From NCBI GenBank assembly GCA_903828685.1, contig CAIKNB010000049.1:1-11571 (forward strand): a stretch of DNA of 11,571 bases, in the 5' to 3' direction. A model generated the notes under the pieces. The model saw nothing but the letters and a program-made list of their open reading frames with translations. It was not told where the DNA came from and did no database searches. The translations under genes were made by a program, and so were the position numbers. Source of the DNA: Candidatus Uhrbacteria bacterium (GTDB lineage Bacteria > Patescibacteriota > Patescibacteriia > 2-12-FULL-60-25). Positions 5,923 to 11,571 of the stretch are shown piece after piece (positions within the stretch are counted from its first letter, which is position 1; each line of letters opens with the position of its first letter).

Positions 5923-6523
5923 TGCGTCTGTTCTTCAGCGCGTCGGCGATGGTGCTTCCGTCAGCGTATTCGATTTGCGCTCCGTTCTGCAAGCCGCGCG
6001 CAAGCCGCGTCACATTGAGGTCGGGGTAGGCGCCTAGCTGTTTCATCAAGAATAGCGCCGTGGTGTCGCCGAGCACATCCGGGTCCAGGGCCAGGATGAC
6101 TTCTTTGATTTGGTTGTCGGGTGCCGACAGGCGTCTGAGCAAGCCTGCGATGTTCAAGATTTCCGGTGTGACGCCTTCGATGGGATCAAGCAGGCCGCCC
6201 AGGACATGATAGCGTCCCTTGAATGCGCCTGATTCATCTATCACGCGGATGTCTTGGTTGGTGCTCACTACGCACAGCATTGAGGGATCACGGCGCGAGT
6301 CCGTGCAGATGGGGCAGCCGGAAGAGTCGCCCCAAGCGCCGCACACCGAACACTTCTTCACTCCGTTAGCCAGCGCATCGAGCGAGCGCGCAAAGCGCAA
6401 CACAAAATCTCGAGGCTGGGATGCCAACCAGTAGGCATAGCGCAAAGCCGCGCGCGGCCCCACGCCGGGCAAGCCGTCGAAAGCCGCGGCTGCGTCATGG
6501 ATGGGTTGCGGAGTGGAAGGCAT
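5915..6523 (-). CDS. recR: Recombination mediator protein RecR
   Basis: RecR works with RecO/RecF to load RecA on single-stranded DNA in gap repair, and forms a ring-shaped clamp. The 202-aa protein has the helix-hairpin-helix LPGVGPRAALRYA (18-30), a C4 zinc site (C58, C61, C70, C73) and a Toprim domain with YHVLGGLLDPIEGVTPE (105-121). Toprim residues diverge: the family CVVE motif reads CVVS (S87), and NPTVEGE reads DPDVLGD (147-153). The tail ADGSTIADAL matches the family C-terminus. It lies 6 nt after ybaB in the same operon and meets the dikinase gene tail-to-tail with zero spacing. The identification is secure. Confidence 0.96.
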   Translation of the reverse strand: MPSTPQPIHDAAAAFDGLPGVGPRAALRYAYWLASQPRDFVLRFARSLDALANGVKKCSVCGAWGDSSGCPICTDSRRDPSMLCVVSTNQDIRVIDESGAFKGRYHVLGGLLDPIEGVTPEILNIAGLLRRLSAPDNQIKEVILALDPDVLGDTTALFLMKQLGAYPDLNVTRLARGLQNGAQIEYADGSTIADALKNRRKA

Positions 6524-6529
6524 GAGGAA

Positions 6530-6841
6530 TTATTTTCCCATCAAATCTTTGAGGTCATTGGCCAAATCCAGCCCGCCTGATTCCTTGAGTTTGGCTGCCA
6601 TGATTTTTTGGATCTTGGTCATGCCGTCGTTGAACGCCTCGCGCAGCATGTCTTCGAGTTTTGCTTTATCTGCCATGACCGAGGGGTCGATGCTCACGGA
6701 TTGGCAATGCTGGTTGCCGTCGAGCGTGACTTTGACCTTGCCCCAACCGCCAGCGCCTTCGGCTTTTTCGTTGGCCAGTTCGGTCTGGATATGTTTGGCT
6801 TTACTGCGCAAATCCTTGAATTGTTTGAGTTTGGAAAACAT
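6530..6841 (-). CDS. ybaB: YbaB/EbfC family nucleoid-associated protein
   Basis: This 103-aa protein is a small dimeric DNA-binding protein of the YbaB/EbfC family, often encoded just before recR. It has the usual length and shape: an N-terminal helix MFSKLKQFKDLRSKAKHIQ, a central strand region WGKVKVTLDGNQHCQSVSID (33-52), and a long helix LEDMLREAFNDGMTKIQ. The C-terminus GGLDLANDLKDLMGK differs from the glycine-rich tail of many homologues but fits the family. It is the first gene of a two-gene minus-strand operon with recR; dnaX, the third common member, is absent and a divergent CYTH gene lies upstream. Confidence 0.94.
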   Translation of the reverse strand: MFSKLKQFKDLRSKAKHIQTELANEKAEGAGGWGKVKVTLDGNQHCQSVSIDPSVMADKAKLEDMLREAFNDGMTKIQKIMAAKLKESGGLDLANDLKDLMGK

Positions 6842-6858
6842 AGTCCCATAAGGTTACA

Positions 6859-6874
6859 GAATTGTCTGGAATTC
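6859..6874. repeat. Short inverted repeat in the ybaB/CYTH divergent region
   Basis: GAATT and AATTC flank 6 nt, in the 106-nt region between two divergent genes. It is AT-rich and short, so chance is likely, but the position would suit an operator. Confidence 0.25.
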
Positions 6875-6890
6875 GTACAGATGGTGCTGA

Positions 6891-6919
6891 TTGACCGAAC
6901 CCGGAACATATGGTACGTA
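6891..6919 (+). promoter_or_regulatory. Candidate promoter of the CYTH gene
   Basis: TTGACC (6891-6896) is followed after 17 nt by TACGTA (6914-6919), which is preceded by TGG as in extended -10 promoters. The -10 match itself is moderate. It gives a leader of roughly 20 nt that includes a Shine-Dalgarno. Confidence 0.45.
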
Positions 6920-6934
6920 AGTCTGGCACTTTCG

Positions 6935-6940
6935 AAAGGA
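6935..6940 (+). promoter_or_regulatory. Shine-Dalgarno AAAGGA of the CYTH gene
   Basis: AAAGGA sits 7 nt before the ATG at 6948. It decides this start and shows that the short 5' frame is the authentic beginning of the gene. Confidence 0.65.
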
Positions 6941-6947
6941 ATAAATC

Positions 6948-7160
6948 ATGGAACAAGAAACGTTGGAGATCGAACGGCGCTGGGTCGTGTACGGGCTGAC
7001 GCCTGAAATGTTCGAGGGCCCGGGCGAGCGTTTCATCCAAGGCTATTACCAGGATGAAGAGAAGCAGCCGTGTCGTGTGCGCATCATCAATGCCGCCAAG
7101 GCCGTCAAAGGGCGCAAGGTCGGACGCGGTCGGACGCGGTCGGACGCGACAGCAGTTTGA
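6948..7160 (+). CDS. CYTH gene 5' fragment as read from this sequence
   Basis: Translated literally, this 70-aa frame begins at the start supported by AAAGGA and holds the first strands of a CYTH domain (LEIERR, IQGYY, CRVRI). After the second repeat copy it runs into out-of-frame residues ending SDATAV and stops at TGA. Half a tunnel fold is unlikely to function alone. Confidence 0.6.
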   Translation: MEQETLEIERRWVVYGLTPEMFEGPGERFIQGYYQDEEKQPCRVRIINAAKAVKGRKVGRGRTRSDATAV

Positions 7161-7974
7161 GGAAGAGATTGACCTGGCCGAAGGACGCAAGCTGATCGAA
7201 GGCGTGCCCAGGATCGAAAAAGTCCGCTTCAAGCGTGACGGTTGGGAAATCGACTTTCTCAAGGGCGCGTACAATGGCATGATTTTGGCGGAAAAGGAGA
7301 TGGCTTCGGAAGACGAAGCCGTGAGCCTGCCGCCGTGGATACCGCAGGGTATCGAAGTGTCCGAGTGGCTGGATAACGGCGACCTTGCACTCATCGACTA
7401 CGACCTTGCAAACATAGGCGAAACGGATACTCCAATCGGCAATTATGCCAAGTCTTTGCCTCGCGTGGTCCTGCTGGGTGCATCGCGCCAGAGTGCGCTC
7501 GAGACATTGGGCCGCAGACTCGCAGGCGCACTTGTGGTTCCGGAATTGACCTTGCAAGAGACTTTCTTCTGTCGCGGCTGGCTGCAACAGCGTTATGTCC
7601 AATTCGCGGACGACGCGGCACACGCCAGCGGCGCTAAGTTTTTGCTCACCAGCGCCGGATCACTGCGTGATTTTTGTGCGCTAGCAGCGCCCTTGAATGC
7701 CTGGTCCGTCACATCCGGATTGCTTGATGTAAGGACGTCTGAATACGTGTCCTTGCCTCTGCGTCAGGGAATGATGATGATAATGTTGGACGCTAAGAGC
7801 TTGTCGGCACTCAGACTCTGCCAGAAGAGCGCTCTCGGCGTTAGCAGTTCGCATGACCAAGACGCTTCCGAAGAGCTTGAGCAGGGTGCGTACTTCGTGC
7901 CACGCGACAGAATCATGACCGACGATATGTTCGTCTGGGCCGTCCAGGAGATCCTCAAGACTGCGAGGCCGTGA
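7054..7974 (+). CDS. CYTH gene 3' fragment: rest of CYTH domain plus unknown C-terminal domain
   Basis: This frame is open from 7054, but its first 25 or so codons are the out-of-frame shadow of the 5' fragment, and no Shine-Dalgarno supports that ATG. Real coding starts in the repeat, near RQQFEEE; an in-frame ATG at 7279 is too far inside the domain. After the CYTH part come about 190 residues including LPRVVLLGASRQSALETLG, which sits where a P-loop would be expected but lacks GK[ST], then LTSAGSLRDFCALAAPL and an all-alpha-looking tail. A degenerate P-loop NTPase domain is possible; I do not recognise it. It ends in TGATG with the next gene. Confidence 0.6.
   Translation: MKRSSRVVCASSMPPRPSKGARSDAVGRGRTRQQFEEEIDLAEGRKLIEGVPRIEKVRFKRDGWEIDFLKGAYNGMILAEKEMASEDEAVSLPPWIPQGIEVSEWLDNGDLALIDYDLANIGETDTPIGNYAKSLPRVVLLGASRQSALETLGRRLAGALVVPELTLQETFFCRGWLQQRYVQFADDAAHASGAKFLLTSAGSLRDFCALAAPLNAWSVTSGLLDVRTSEYVSLPLRQGMMMIMLDAKSLSALRLCQKSALGVSSSHDQDASEELEQGAYFVPRDRIMTDDMFVWAVQEILKTARP
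7118..7147 (+). repeat. Three perfect tandem copies of a 10-nt unit
   Basis: GGTCGGACGC occurs three times in perfect tandem inside the CYTH reading frame. Because 10 is not a multiple of 3, each gain or loss of a unit shifts the frame. Two copies would keep the gene open, three break it. Confidence 0.95.
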
Positions 7975-8267
7975 TGGTACGTCATGTTCAAGACGCCATT
8001 AATCCGAAGTTCGTCAGCATCTTCATTGTTTTGAGCGAGTTCCTTCTGTACGCCTGGTTCACTCAACGGAAACACCGAAGCCCGCTGATGAAAAACAAAA
8101 TCTTCCTGACCTTGTTGTGCTGGTTCATGACGTATGAGATGGTTGGGTTCACCAGTAGAGCAGTCCGGAATCACGATTACTGGTTATTCTGTCTCGGGCT
8201 CGCGCTCGTGGTGAACACGGCGGCCATTATCATGAAAGAGTGCTTACGAATCTTTAAGCGCAGCTAG
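7974..8267 (+). CDS. Small membrane protein of unknown function, coupled to the CYTH gene
   Basis: This 97-aa protein has about three membrane segments (13-30, 43-59, 69-87) with basic linkers (QRKHR near 31-35) and a basic tail LRIFKRS. No family is recognised. The ATG at 7974 shares TGATG with the stop of the CYTH gene; a GTG one codon earlier is possible but less likely. It is the last gene before a strong terminator, so the CYTH protein and this membrane protein are made from one transcript. The coupling suggests that the two work together, perhaps with the membrane protein anchoring or sensing for the CYTH partner; that is inference from position only. Confidence 0.7.
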   Translation: MVRHVQDAINPKFVSIFIVLSEFLLYAWFTQRKHRSPLMKNKIFLTLLCWFMTYEMVGFTSRAVRNHDYWLFCLGLALVVNTAAIIMKECLRIFKRS

Positions 8268-8311
8268 ATCTTAACTGGATTTGGTAGCGTGAAGATTCTT
8301 CTGACTCAAAG

Positions 8312-8344
8312 CCCCGGGCAATGTGCTCGGGGTTGATTTTTTTT
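8312..8344 (+). terminator. Strong rho-independent terminator after the CYTH-membrane protein unit
   Basis: An 8-bp stem (CCCCGGGC with GCTCGGGG, one G-U pair, loop AATGT) is followed by TTGA and a run of eight T. The T-run overlaps the stop codon of dnaB on the other strand. In the minus direction the hairpin has only a short CTTTGAG tail, so it may serve dnaB weakly. Confidence 0.85.
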
Positions 8345-9818
8345 AAAACGGCGTGCCTGGCGGGGGAGTCGAGGTGATGGGGGAGTTCGGATCAAATTTC
8401 GGGGCTTCGATTTTGGGCGCGCCGCCGGCTGGTGCCAGCTGGTTGCCGCTGTATTGTGGTTTCTTGGCCAGGTTCTTGAAGTTGGCGCGCGAGTCATCGA
8501 AGAATAGCGTGACCATGCCGGTGGGGCCGTTGCGGTGTTTGGCCACGTGGATTTCGGCCAGATGGCGTTCGTCCGGCGACAAATCTTCGGTGCGATAGTT
8601 TTTGTCCGCGGCTTTGCGGTAGATGAACATGACGATGTCGGCGTCTTGCTCGATGGAACCTGATTCGCGCAAGTGTGCCAGGCGCGGGATGGCTGGCTTT
8701 TGCAGTTCCACGGCGCGCGCCAGCTGGGAAAGCGCCAGCACCGGAATGTTGAGTTCGCGCGCGATGGATTTGAGGCCGCGCGTGATCTCCGAAATTTCCT
8801 GCACGCGATTATCGTTGCCGTTGCCTGAATGCGATTCCATGAGTTGCAGATAGTCGATGACCAGGAGCCCCAAGCCTTTTTCCATCTGCAATCTGCGCGC
8901 CTTGGTGCGGATTTCCATGATGGTGGAGCTGGCCGAGTCGTCGATGAAAATCGGCGCTTCGGAAAGCACGCCTAGAGCATGTCCGATGCGCGAAAAATCG
9001 TCGTTGTCGCCGGCGTCGGAAAGGTGACCGGTGCGCATGCTCCACAAGTTTACGTTGGCTTCGGCGCAGAGCAAACGATCCACGAGCTGTTCCTTGCTCA
9101 TTTCAAGCGAGAATAAGCCGACCGGGACTTTGCCTTTGACTGCGGCGTGGCGCGCGATATCCAGAGCTAAAGCCGTTTTTCCGACAGACGGGCGCGCGGC
9201 CAAGATCACTAAATCGCTTTTTTGCAATCCGCCCAGAAGGTTATCGAGATCGGCATAACCCGTGGCCGTGCCGCGCAGTTTGCCTTTTTCGCGGTGCAGT
9301 TCGTCTATACGTTCGAAGGCGCCGTCCAAGATGTTTTGGATGGGCGTGAACGAAGTCTTGAGGAATTTTTGCGAGACGTTGAATAGCCGCTGTTCAGCTT
9401 GATCCAGCAACTGCTCCACGTCTTCGGCTTGTTCAAAACCCAAACGCGAAATGTCTCCAGCAGCATTGATGAGCCGGCGCAGCGTGGCCTTCTTTTGCAC
9501 GATGTTGGCGTAATGCACCACGTGGCTGGCCGTGGGCACGGTATTGGAGAGCTCGATGATGTAGGCGCGTCCGCCGACTTGTTCCAGTTCGTTCTTTTCC
9601 TGCAAGCGATTGGAGAGCGAGAGCAGATCGATAGGTTCGTGCTTGCGAAACAGATCCAGCATGGCTTCGAAGATGCGGCGATGCTTGTCCACGTAAAAGT
9701 CCTCGGCGCTGACTTGGTCGCCGACTTTTATGATGGCGTCCTTGTCCAGTAACAAAGAGCCTAGGAGCGACTGCTCGGCTTCTTTGTTCTGCGGCGGTAT
9801 TTTTTGGAGGTCTTCCAT
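8343..9818 (-). CDS. dnaB: Replicative DNA helicase DnaB
   Basis: DnaB is the hexameric 5'-3' helicase that unwinds the chromosome at the replication fork. The 491-aa protein has the N-terminal helical domain (PPQNKEAEQSLLGSLL near 8-23, FYVDKHRRIF) and a RecA-like C-terminal domain with Walker A ARPSVGKT (208-215), catalytic E239 in SLEM, Walker B LLVIDYLQL (D322), Q365 in LSQL, LRESGSIEQDAD (383-394) and arginine finger R429 in KHRNGPTG. No intein interrupts it. A Pro-rich tail of about 30 residues ends it. It is a single gene, divergent from the permease across 90 nt. No clear Shine-Dalgarno; a weak GATACG lies 11 nt before the start on the minus strand. Confidence 0.98.
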   Translation of the reverse strand: MEDLQKIPPQNKEAEQSLLGSLLLDKDAIIKVGDQVSAEDFYVDKHRRIFEAMLDLFRKHEPIDLLSLSNRLQEKNELEQVGGRAYIIELSNTVPTASHVVHYANIVQKKATLRRLINAAGDISRLGFEQAEDVEQLLDQAEQRLFNVSQKFLKTSFTPIQNILDGAFERIDELHREKGKLRGTATGYADLDNLLGGLQKSDLVILAARPSVGKTALALDIARHAAVKGKVPVGLFSLEMSKEQLVDRLLCAEANVNLWSMRTGHLSDAGDNDDFSRIGHALGVLSEAPIFIDDSASSTIMEIRTKARRLQMEKGLGLLVIDYLQLMESHSGNGNDNRVQEISEITRGLKSIARELNIPVLALSQLARAVELQKPAIPRLAHLRESGSIEQDADIVMFIYRKAADKNYRTEDLSPDERHLAEIHVAKHRNGPTGMVTLFFDDSRANFKNLAKKPQYSGNQLAPAGGAPKIEAPKFDPNSPITSTPPPGTPF

Positions 9819-9833
9819 ATCGGCAAAACCGTA

Positions 9834-9844
9834 TCGCGTCGCGA
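9834..9844. repeat. 11-nt palindrome between dnaB and the permease gene
   Basis: TCGCGTCGCGA is a perfect odd palindrome (5-nt arms about one base) 15 nt upstream of the dnaB start, next to the likely dnaB promoter. It could be an operator; CG-rich chance occurrence is possible. Confidence 0.35.
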
Positions 9845-9891
9845 GCTTTGGCGCAAGATGACAGCTTGGGGAAATTCGGGGGATGAAAGCG

Positions 9892-9900
9892 TGCTATACT
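9892..9900 (+). promoter_or_regulatory. Extended -10 promoter of the permease gene
   Basis: TGCTATACT has the TGn extension and a good TATACT -10. No -35 is evident at normal spacing. The ATG is 8 nt after the box, so transcription would start at or next to the start codon. Confidence 0.6.
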
Positions 9901-9908
9901 TGAGGACG

Positions 9909-11045
9909 ATGGAAAATCAGTCAAAAGCCTTTAGAAAAGCCACTTATGCCATGATCGGCACCATCGTGGGAGCCGGGACTTTCGCTTTGCCCGCGGCTTT
10001 GCGCAGCATGGGTCTCCTGGCCGGCAGTTTGGCGTACTGGTGCATCGCGCTTGTGGTGCTGGCCACGGATTTGATTTATGTGGATGTTGTGCTGCACAGC
10101 CGCAGTATGGGGCATAAGAGATTCCCGGGATATGCGGGCGCGGCTTTTGGCCACGGGGCTAAGATTTTGGCCTATGTCACCGTATGGGCGCAGACCATGG
10201 GCGCATGTCTGGCTTATCTCGTGTTGGGCGGAGAGTTTTTGGCGTTGCTGGCCAAGCACCTGGGTTTGCCTGTGCAGACCGTACTGTGGCAACTGTTGTT
10301 CTGGGCTGCGGGCGCGGCGGTGGTTTTTGTCGGATTGAAACTCGTGGCGCGCGTTGAATCCTGGATGACGCTGGGTAAGATTCTGCTCATATTGTTGTGC
10401 GTGGCGTGGTTCGCATGGCGCTCGGACGGCACTTTGTTCTACAGCGCGCATTGGACCGCCGTCATGCCGCTTATCGGCGTATTCCTTTTTTCTTTGTCGG
10501 GTTGGGCGGTTGTCCCCGAAGTGGCGGAGCTGTGCGGCAAGGACAAGCGGCGCACACAGCTGGCTGTGGCTTGGGGCGCGCTCATCTCATCCATGCTCAT
10601 GTGGCTGTTCGGTGTGTTTGTTTATGCTGCTCTGGATGTCACGCTCGCCGCGAATTCGGTTGATTATTCGTCCAGCATGCCGGGTTGGCTCTTCTGGCTT
10701 ATCCCGTTGGTGGGATTCCTGGCCGTGGCTACGCCATTCATCACTTTGAGCCAAGATTTTAAAGCCACGCTGCATCTGGACGCAGGTTTATCCAAGCATG
10801 CGGCTTGGGCTGTGACCTTGGGCGGTCCGCTCATCCTGCTTATTTTGACTTCGCGCAACTTCCTTTCCACTGTTGATTTCGTGGGCGGGATCGTGACTTC
10901 GCTTAACGCCGTGTTCCTGTGCGCCGTAGCCATCCAGCTCATGCGGCACGACAAGAACGCGAGCCGATTGTGGCGCAGCGCCGTGCCGTTGGTTTGCGCC
11001 GCAGCCTACGCTTTGGTTTTCGTGTGGAAAGTCTTGCGCTTTTGA
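9909..11045 (+). CDS. Amino-acid permease, AAAP/HAAAP-type (possibly aromatic amino acids)
   Basis: This 378-aa integral membrane protein has about eleven hydrophobic segments and the helix-1 motif GTIVGAGTFALPAAL (17-31) found in amino acid/auxin permease and Trp/Tyr permease families, which are cation-coupled importers. A second typical region is FLFSLSGWAVVPEVAEL (192-208). The start MENQSKAFRKATYAMIG is chosen because a -10 box lies 8 nt upstream and because the protein then begins directly before helix 1; a longer frame to 9804 would overlap the dnaB start. Substrate is not readable. Uptake of amino acids would suit an organism with poor biosynthesis, but no such deficit is visible here. 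Confidence 0.85.
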   Translation: MENQSKAFRKATYAMIGTIVGAGTFALPAALRSMGLLAGSLAYWCIALVVLATDLIYVDVVLHSRSMGHKRFPGYAGAAFGHGAKILAYVTVWAQTMGACLAYLVLGGEFLALLAKHLGLPVQTVLWQLLFWAAGAAVVFVGLKLVARVESWMTLGKILLILLCVAWFAWRSDGTLFYSAHWTAVMPLIGVFLFSLSGWAVVPEVAELCGKDKRRTQLAVAWGALISSMLMWLFGVFVYAALDVTLAANSVDYSSSMPGWLFWLIPLVGFLAVATPFITLSQDFKATLHLDAGLSKHAAWAVTLGGPLILLILTSRNFLSTVDFVGGIVTSLNAVFLCAVAIQLMRHDKNASRLWRSAVPLVCAAAYALVFVWKVLRF

Positions 11046-11047
11046 GC

Positions 11048-11053
11048 TATACT
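11048..11053 (+). promoter_or_regulatory. -10 box of the terminal membrane-protein gene
   Basis: TATACT lies 10 nt before the ATG at 11064 and 3 nt after the permease stop. The surrounding GCTATACTT is identical to that at 9893-9901, before the permease. No -35 at usual spacing is seen. Confidence 0.5.
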
Positions 11054-11063
11054 TAATCAAAAT

Positions 11064-11471
11064 ATGTGGTTTCGCTATTTCGCCATCTCGCTCCTAAAAT
11101 GGATTTTCCTGATTTTTTTCCAGCTCTTGCTGATGTCTTTCATTTTACCGTCTACCATCAGCAGTACGGCTTTGGCTTGGGTTATTTGGATTACGGTAAT
11201 TTGTTTTGCCTTCGCTTTCGCTTGCTGGGCTTTTGCTAAGCAAGTGCCAGGCTGGAAAGACGTCCTTAAACTGATTGGCGTCTGGCTCGTGGTCAGTCTG
11301 ATCCTGCAGAACGCGTTTGAGATGTTTTTCATGGGCCGTATGTTGTTTGTCTTGCGCAGTCCGGAATTGTTTTTTTCTTTTGAATTGGAAATAGTAGCCA
11401 TAATCCTCGCCGCTGTTGCCGTGCGGCGCTATAAAAAGACAAAAAAACTCGCCGAAGGCATAGCGGCGTAG
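11064..11471 (+). CDS. Small integral membrane protein of unknown function
   Basis: This 135-aa protein is dominated by about four hydrophobic segments (roughly 8-30, 37-58, 70-92 and 105-120) with a basic C-terminal tail (RRYKKTKK). No motif or family is recognised. It follows the permease by 18 nt but has its own -10 box, so it could be transcribed both with the permease and alone. It converges on folD with 28 nt between the stops; no clear terminator is seen there. Confidence 0.7.
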   Translation: MWFRYFAISLLKWIFLIFFQLLLMSFILPSTISSTALAWVIWITVICFAFAFACWAFAKQVPGWKDVLKLIGVWLVVSLILQNAFEMFFMGRMLFVLRSPELFFSFELEIVAIILAAVAVRRYKKTKKLAEGIAA

Positions 11472-11499
11472 GGGAATTGGGGGAAGAAGAAGCTAGCAG

Positions 11500-11571
11500 C
11501 TAAGAAGAAGGTAAAGTTTTGGCCAAGGTCAAAACGTTTTTGAGCAGCATGGCGATGGTCATGGGACCAAC
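11500..11571 (-). CDS. folD: FolD C-terminal end (methylenetetrahydrofolate dehydrogenase/cyclohydrolase), cut by window edge
   Basis: Reading the minus strand from the window edge gives VGPMTIAMLLKNVLTLAK and a five-residue tail before TAG. GVGPMT-A-LL-N is the conserved C-terminal signature of FolD, the bifunctional enzyme that interconverts methylene-, methenyl- and formyl-tetrahydrofolate for one-carbon metabolism. Only 23 residues are visible; the rest lies outside the window. The signature is specific, though so short a piece leaves some doubt. Confidence 0.85.
   Translation of the reverse strand, partial: VGPMTIAMLLKNVLTLAKTLPSS

Larger units (their letters stand above)
6948..7974 (+). 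pseudogene. CYTH-domain protein gene interrupted by a 10-nt repeat expansion
   Basis: Read as one gene, this encodes a CYTH-fold (class IV adenylate cyclase/triphosphate tunnel metalloenzyme) protein, a fold that usually binds triphosphates and divalent metal in an acidic-basic tunnel. The 5' frame gives the ExExK-like LEIERR (E7, E9, R11), FIQGYY (29-34) and CRVRI (42-46). The 3' frame gives RQQFEEEIDL, KVRFKRDGWEIDFLKG, AEKEM and LPPWIPQGIEVSEW. The two frames are joined inside three copies of GGTCGGACGC. Removing one 10-nt copy joins them exactly into a 338-aa protein reading KVGRGRTRQQFEEE, which fits the CYTH pattern; removing two does not. About 190 residues after the CYTH part resemble no family I can name. 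The frame break may be phase variation, decay or an assembly error. The ends are coupled to the next gene. Confidence 0.8.

Noticed and set aside
9804-9908. Longer 5' extension of the permease
   Set aside because: It would overlap the dnaB start, adds a non-conserved tail, and the -10 box lies inside it, just before the downstream ATG.
9433-9924. Minus-strand open frame of 163 codons overlapping dnaB
   Set aside because: It is the out-of-frame shadow of the dnaB N-terminal region.
1-11571. CRISPR arrays, insertion sequences, tRNA or rRNA genes
   Set aside because: No regularly spaced direct repeats, transposase motifs, terminal repeats or cloverleaf/rRNA-like stretches were seen; the only tandem repeat is the 10-nt unit in the CYTH gene.

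Overview
The window looks like part of a small, streamlined bacterial genome of moderate GC (roughly half G+C). My best guess is Candidate Phyla Radiation (Patescibacteria), perhaps an Uhrbacteria- or Parcubacteria-type lineage. The support is indirect: dense packing with several 4-nt overlaps, -10 boxes only 8-11 nt from start codons (near-leaderless mRNAs), few Shine-Dalgarno sites, and divergent versions of core proteins. TGA is used as a normal stop in several genes, so the SR1/Gracilibacteria code does not apply. No marker here proves the phylum.

Layout. 1-2775 (+): a tight run of a 5'-truncated Clp/Hsp100 AAA+ ATPase, a polyprenyl-phosphate sugar-phosphate transferase (WecA/TagO/MraY superfamily) and a DUF192 exported protein. 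2776-3410 (+): a stand-alone response-regulator receiver gene, preceded by two perfect palindromes that overlap a candidate promoter and closed by a terminator. 3423-3790 (+): ribosomal protein L21 as its own unit, with a terminator whose loop holds the stop codon. 3796-5914 (+): a two-gene dikinase made of a PPDK-type ATP-grasp protein and a protein ending in a phospho-histidine swivel domain. They overlap by ATGA, and no PEP/pyruvate TIM barrel is present, so the pair resembles a split rifampin-phosphotransferase. 5915-6841 (-): ybaB-recR, the usual recombination-repair pair but without dnaX. 6891-8344 (+): a CYTH-domain gene broken by a 10-nt repeat present in three copies (two would restore the frame), coupled to a small membrane protein and followed by a strong terminator. 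8343-9818 (-): replicative helicase DnaB. 9892-11471 (+): an amino-acid permease and a small membrane protein, each with its own near-identical -10 box. 11500-11571 (-): the last residues of FolD, cut by the window edge.

Most genes are housekeeping. The unusual parts are the split dikinase with an unknown phospho-acceptor, the repeat-interrupted CYTH gene with its coupled membrane partner, the Clp ATPase that has lost its canonical second pore loop, and the consistent near-leaderless promoter arrangement. No tRNA, rRNA, insertion sequence or CRISPR array was seen, and no gene-free stretch exceeds 300 bases.
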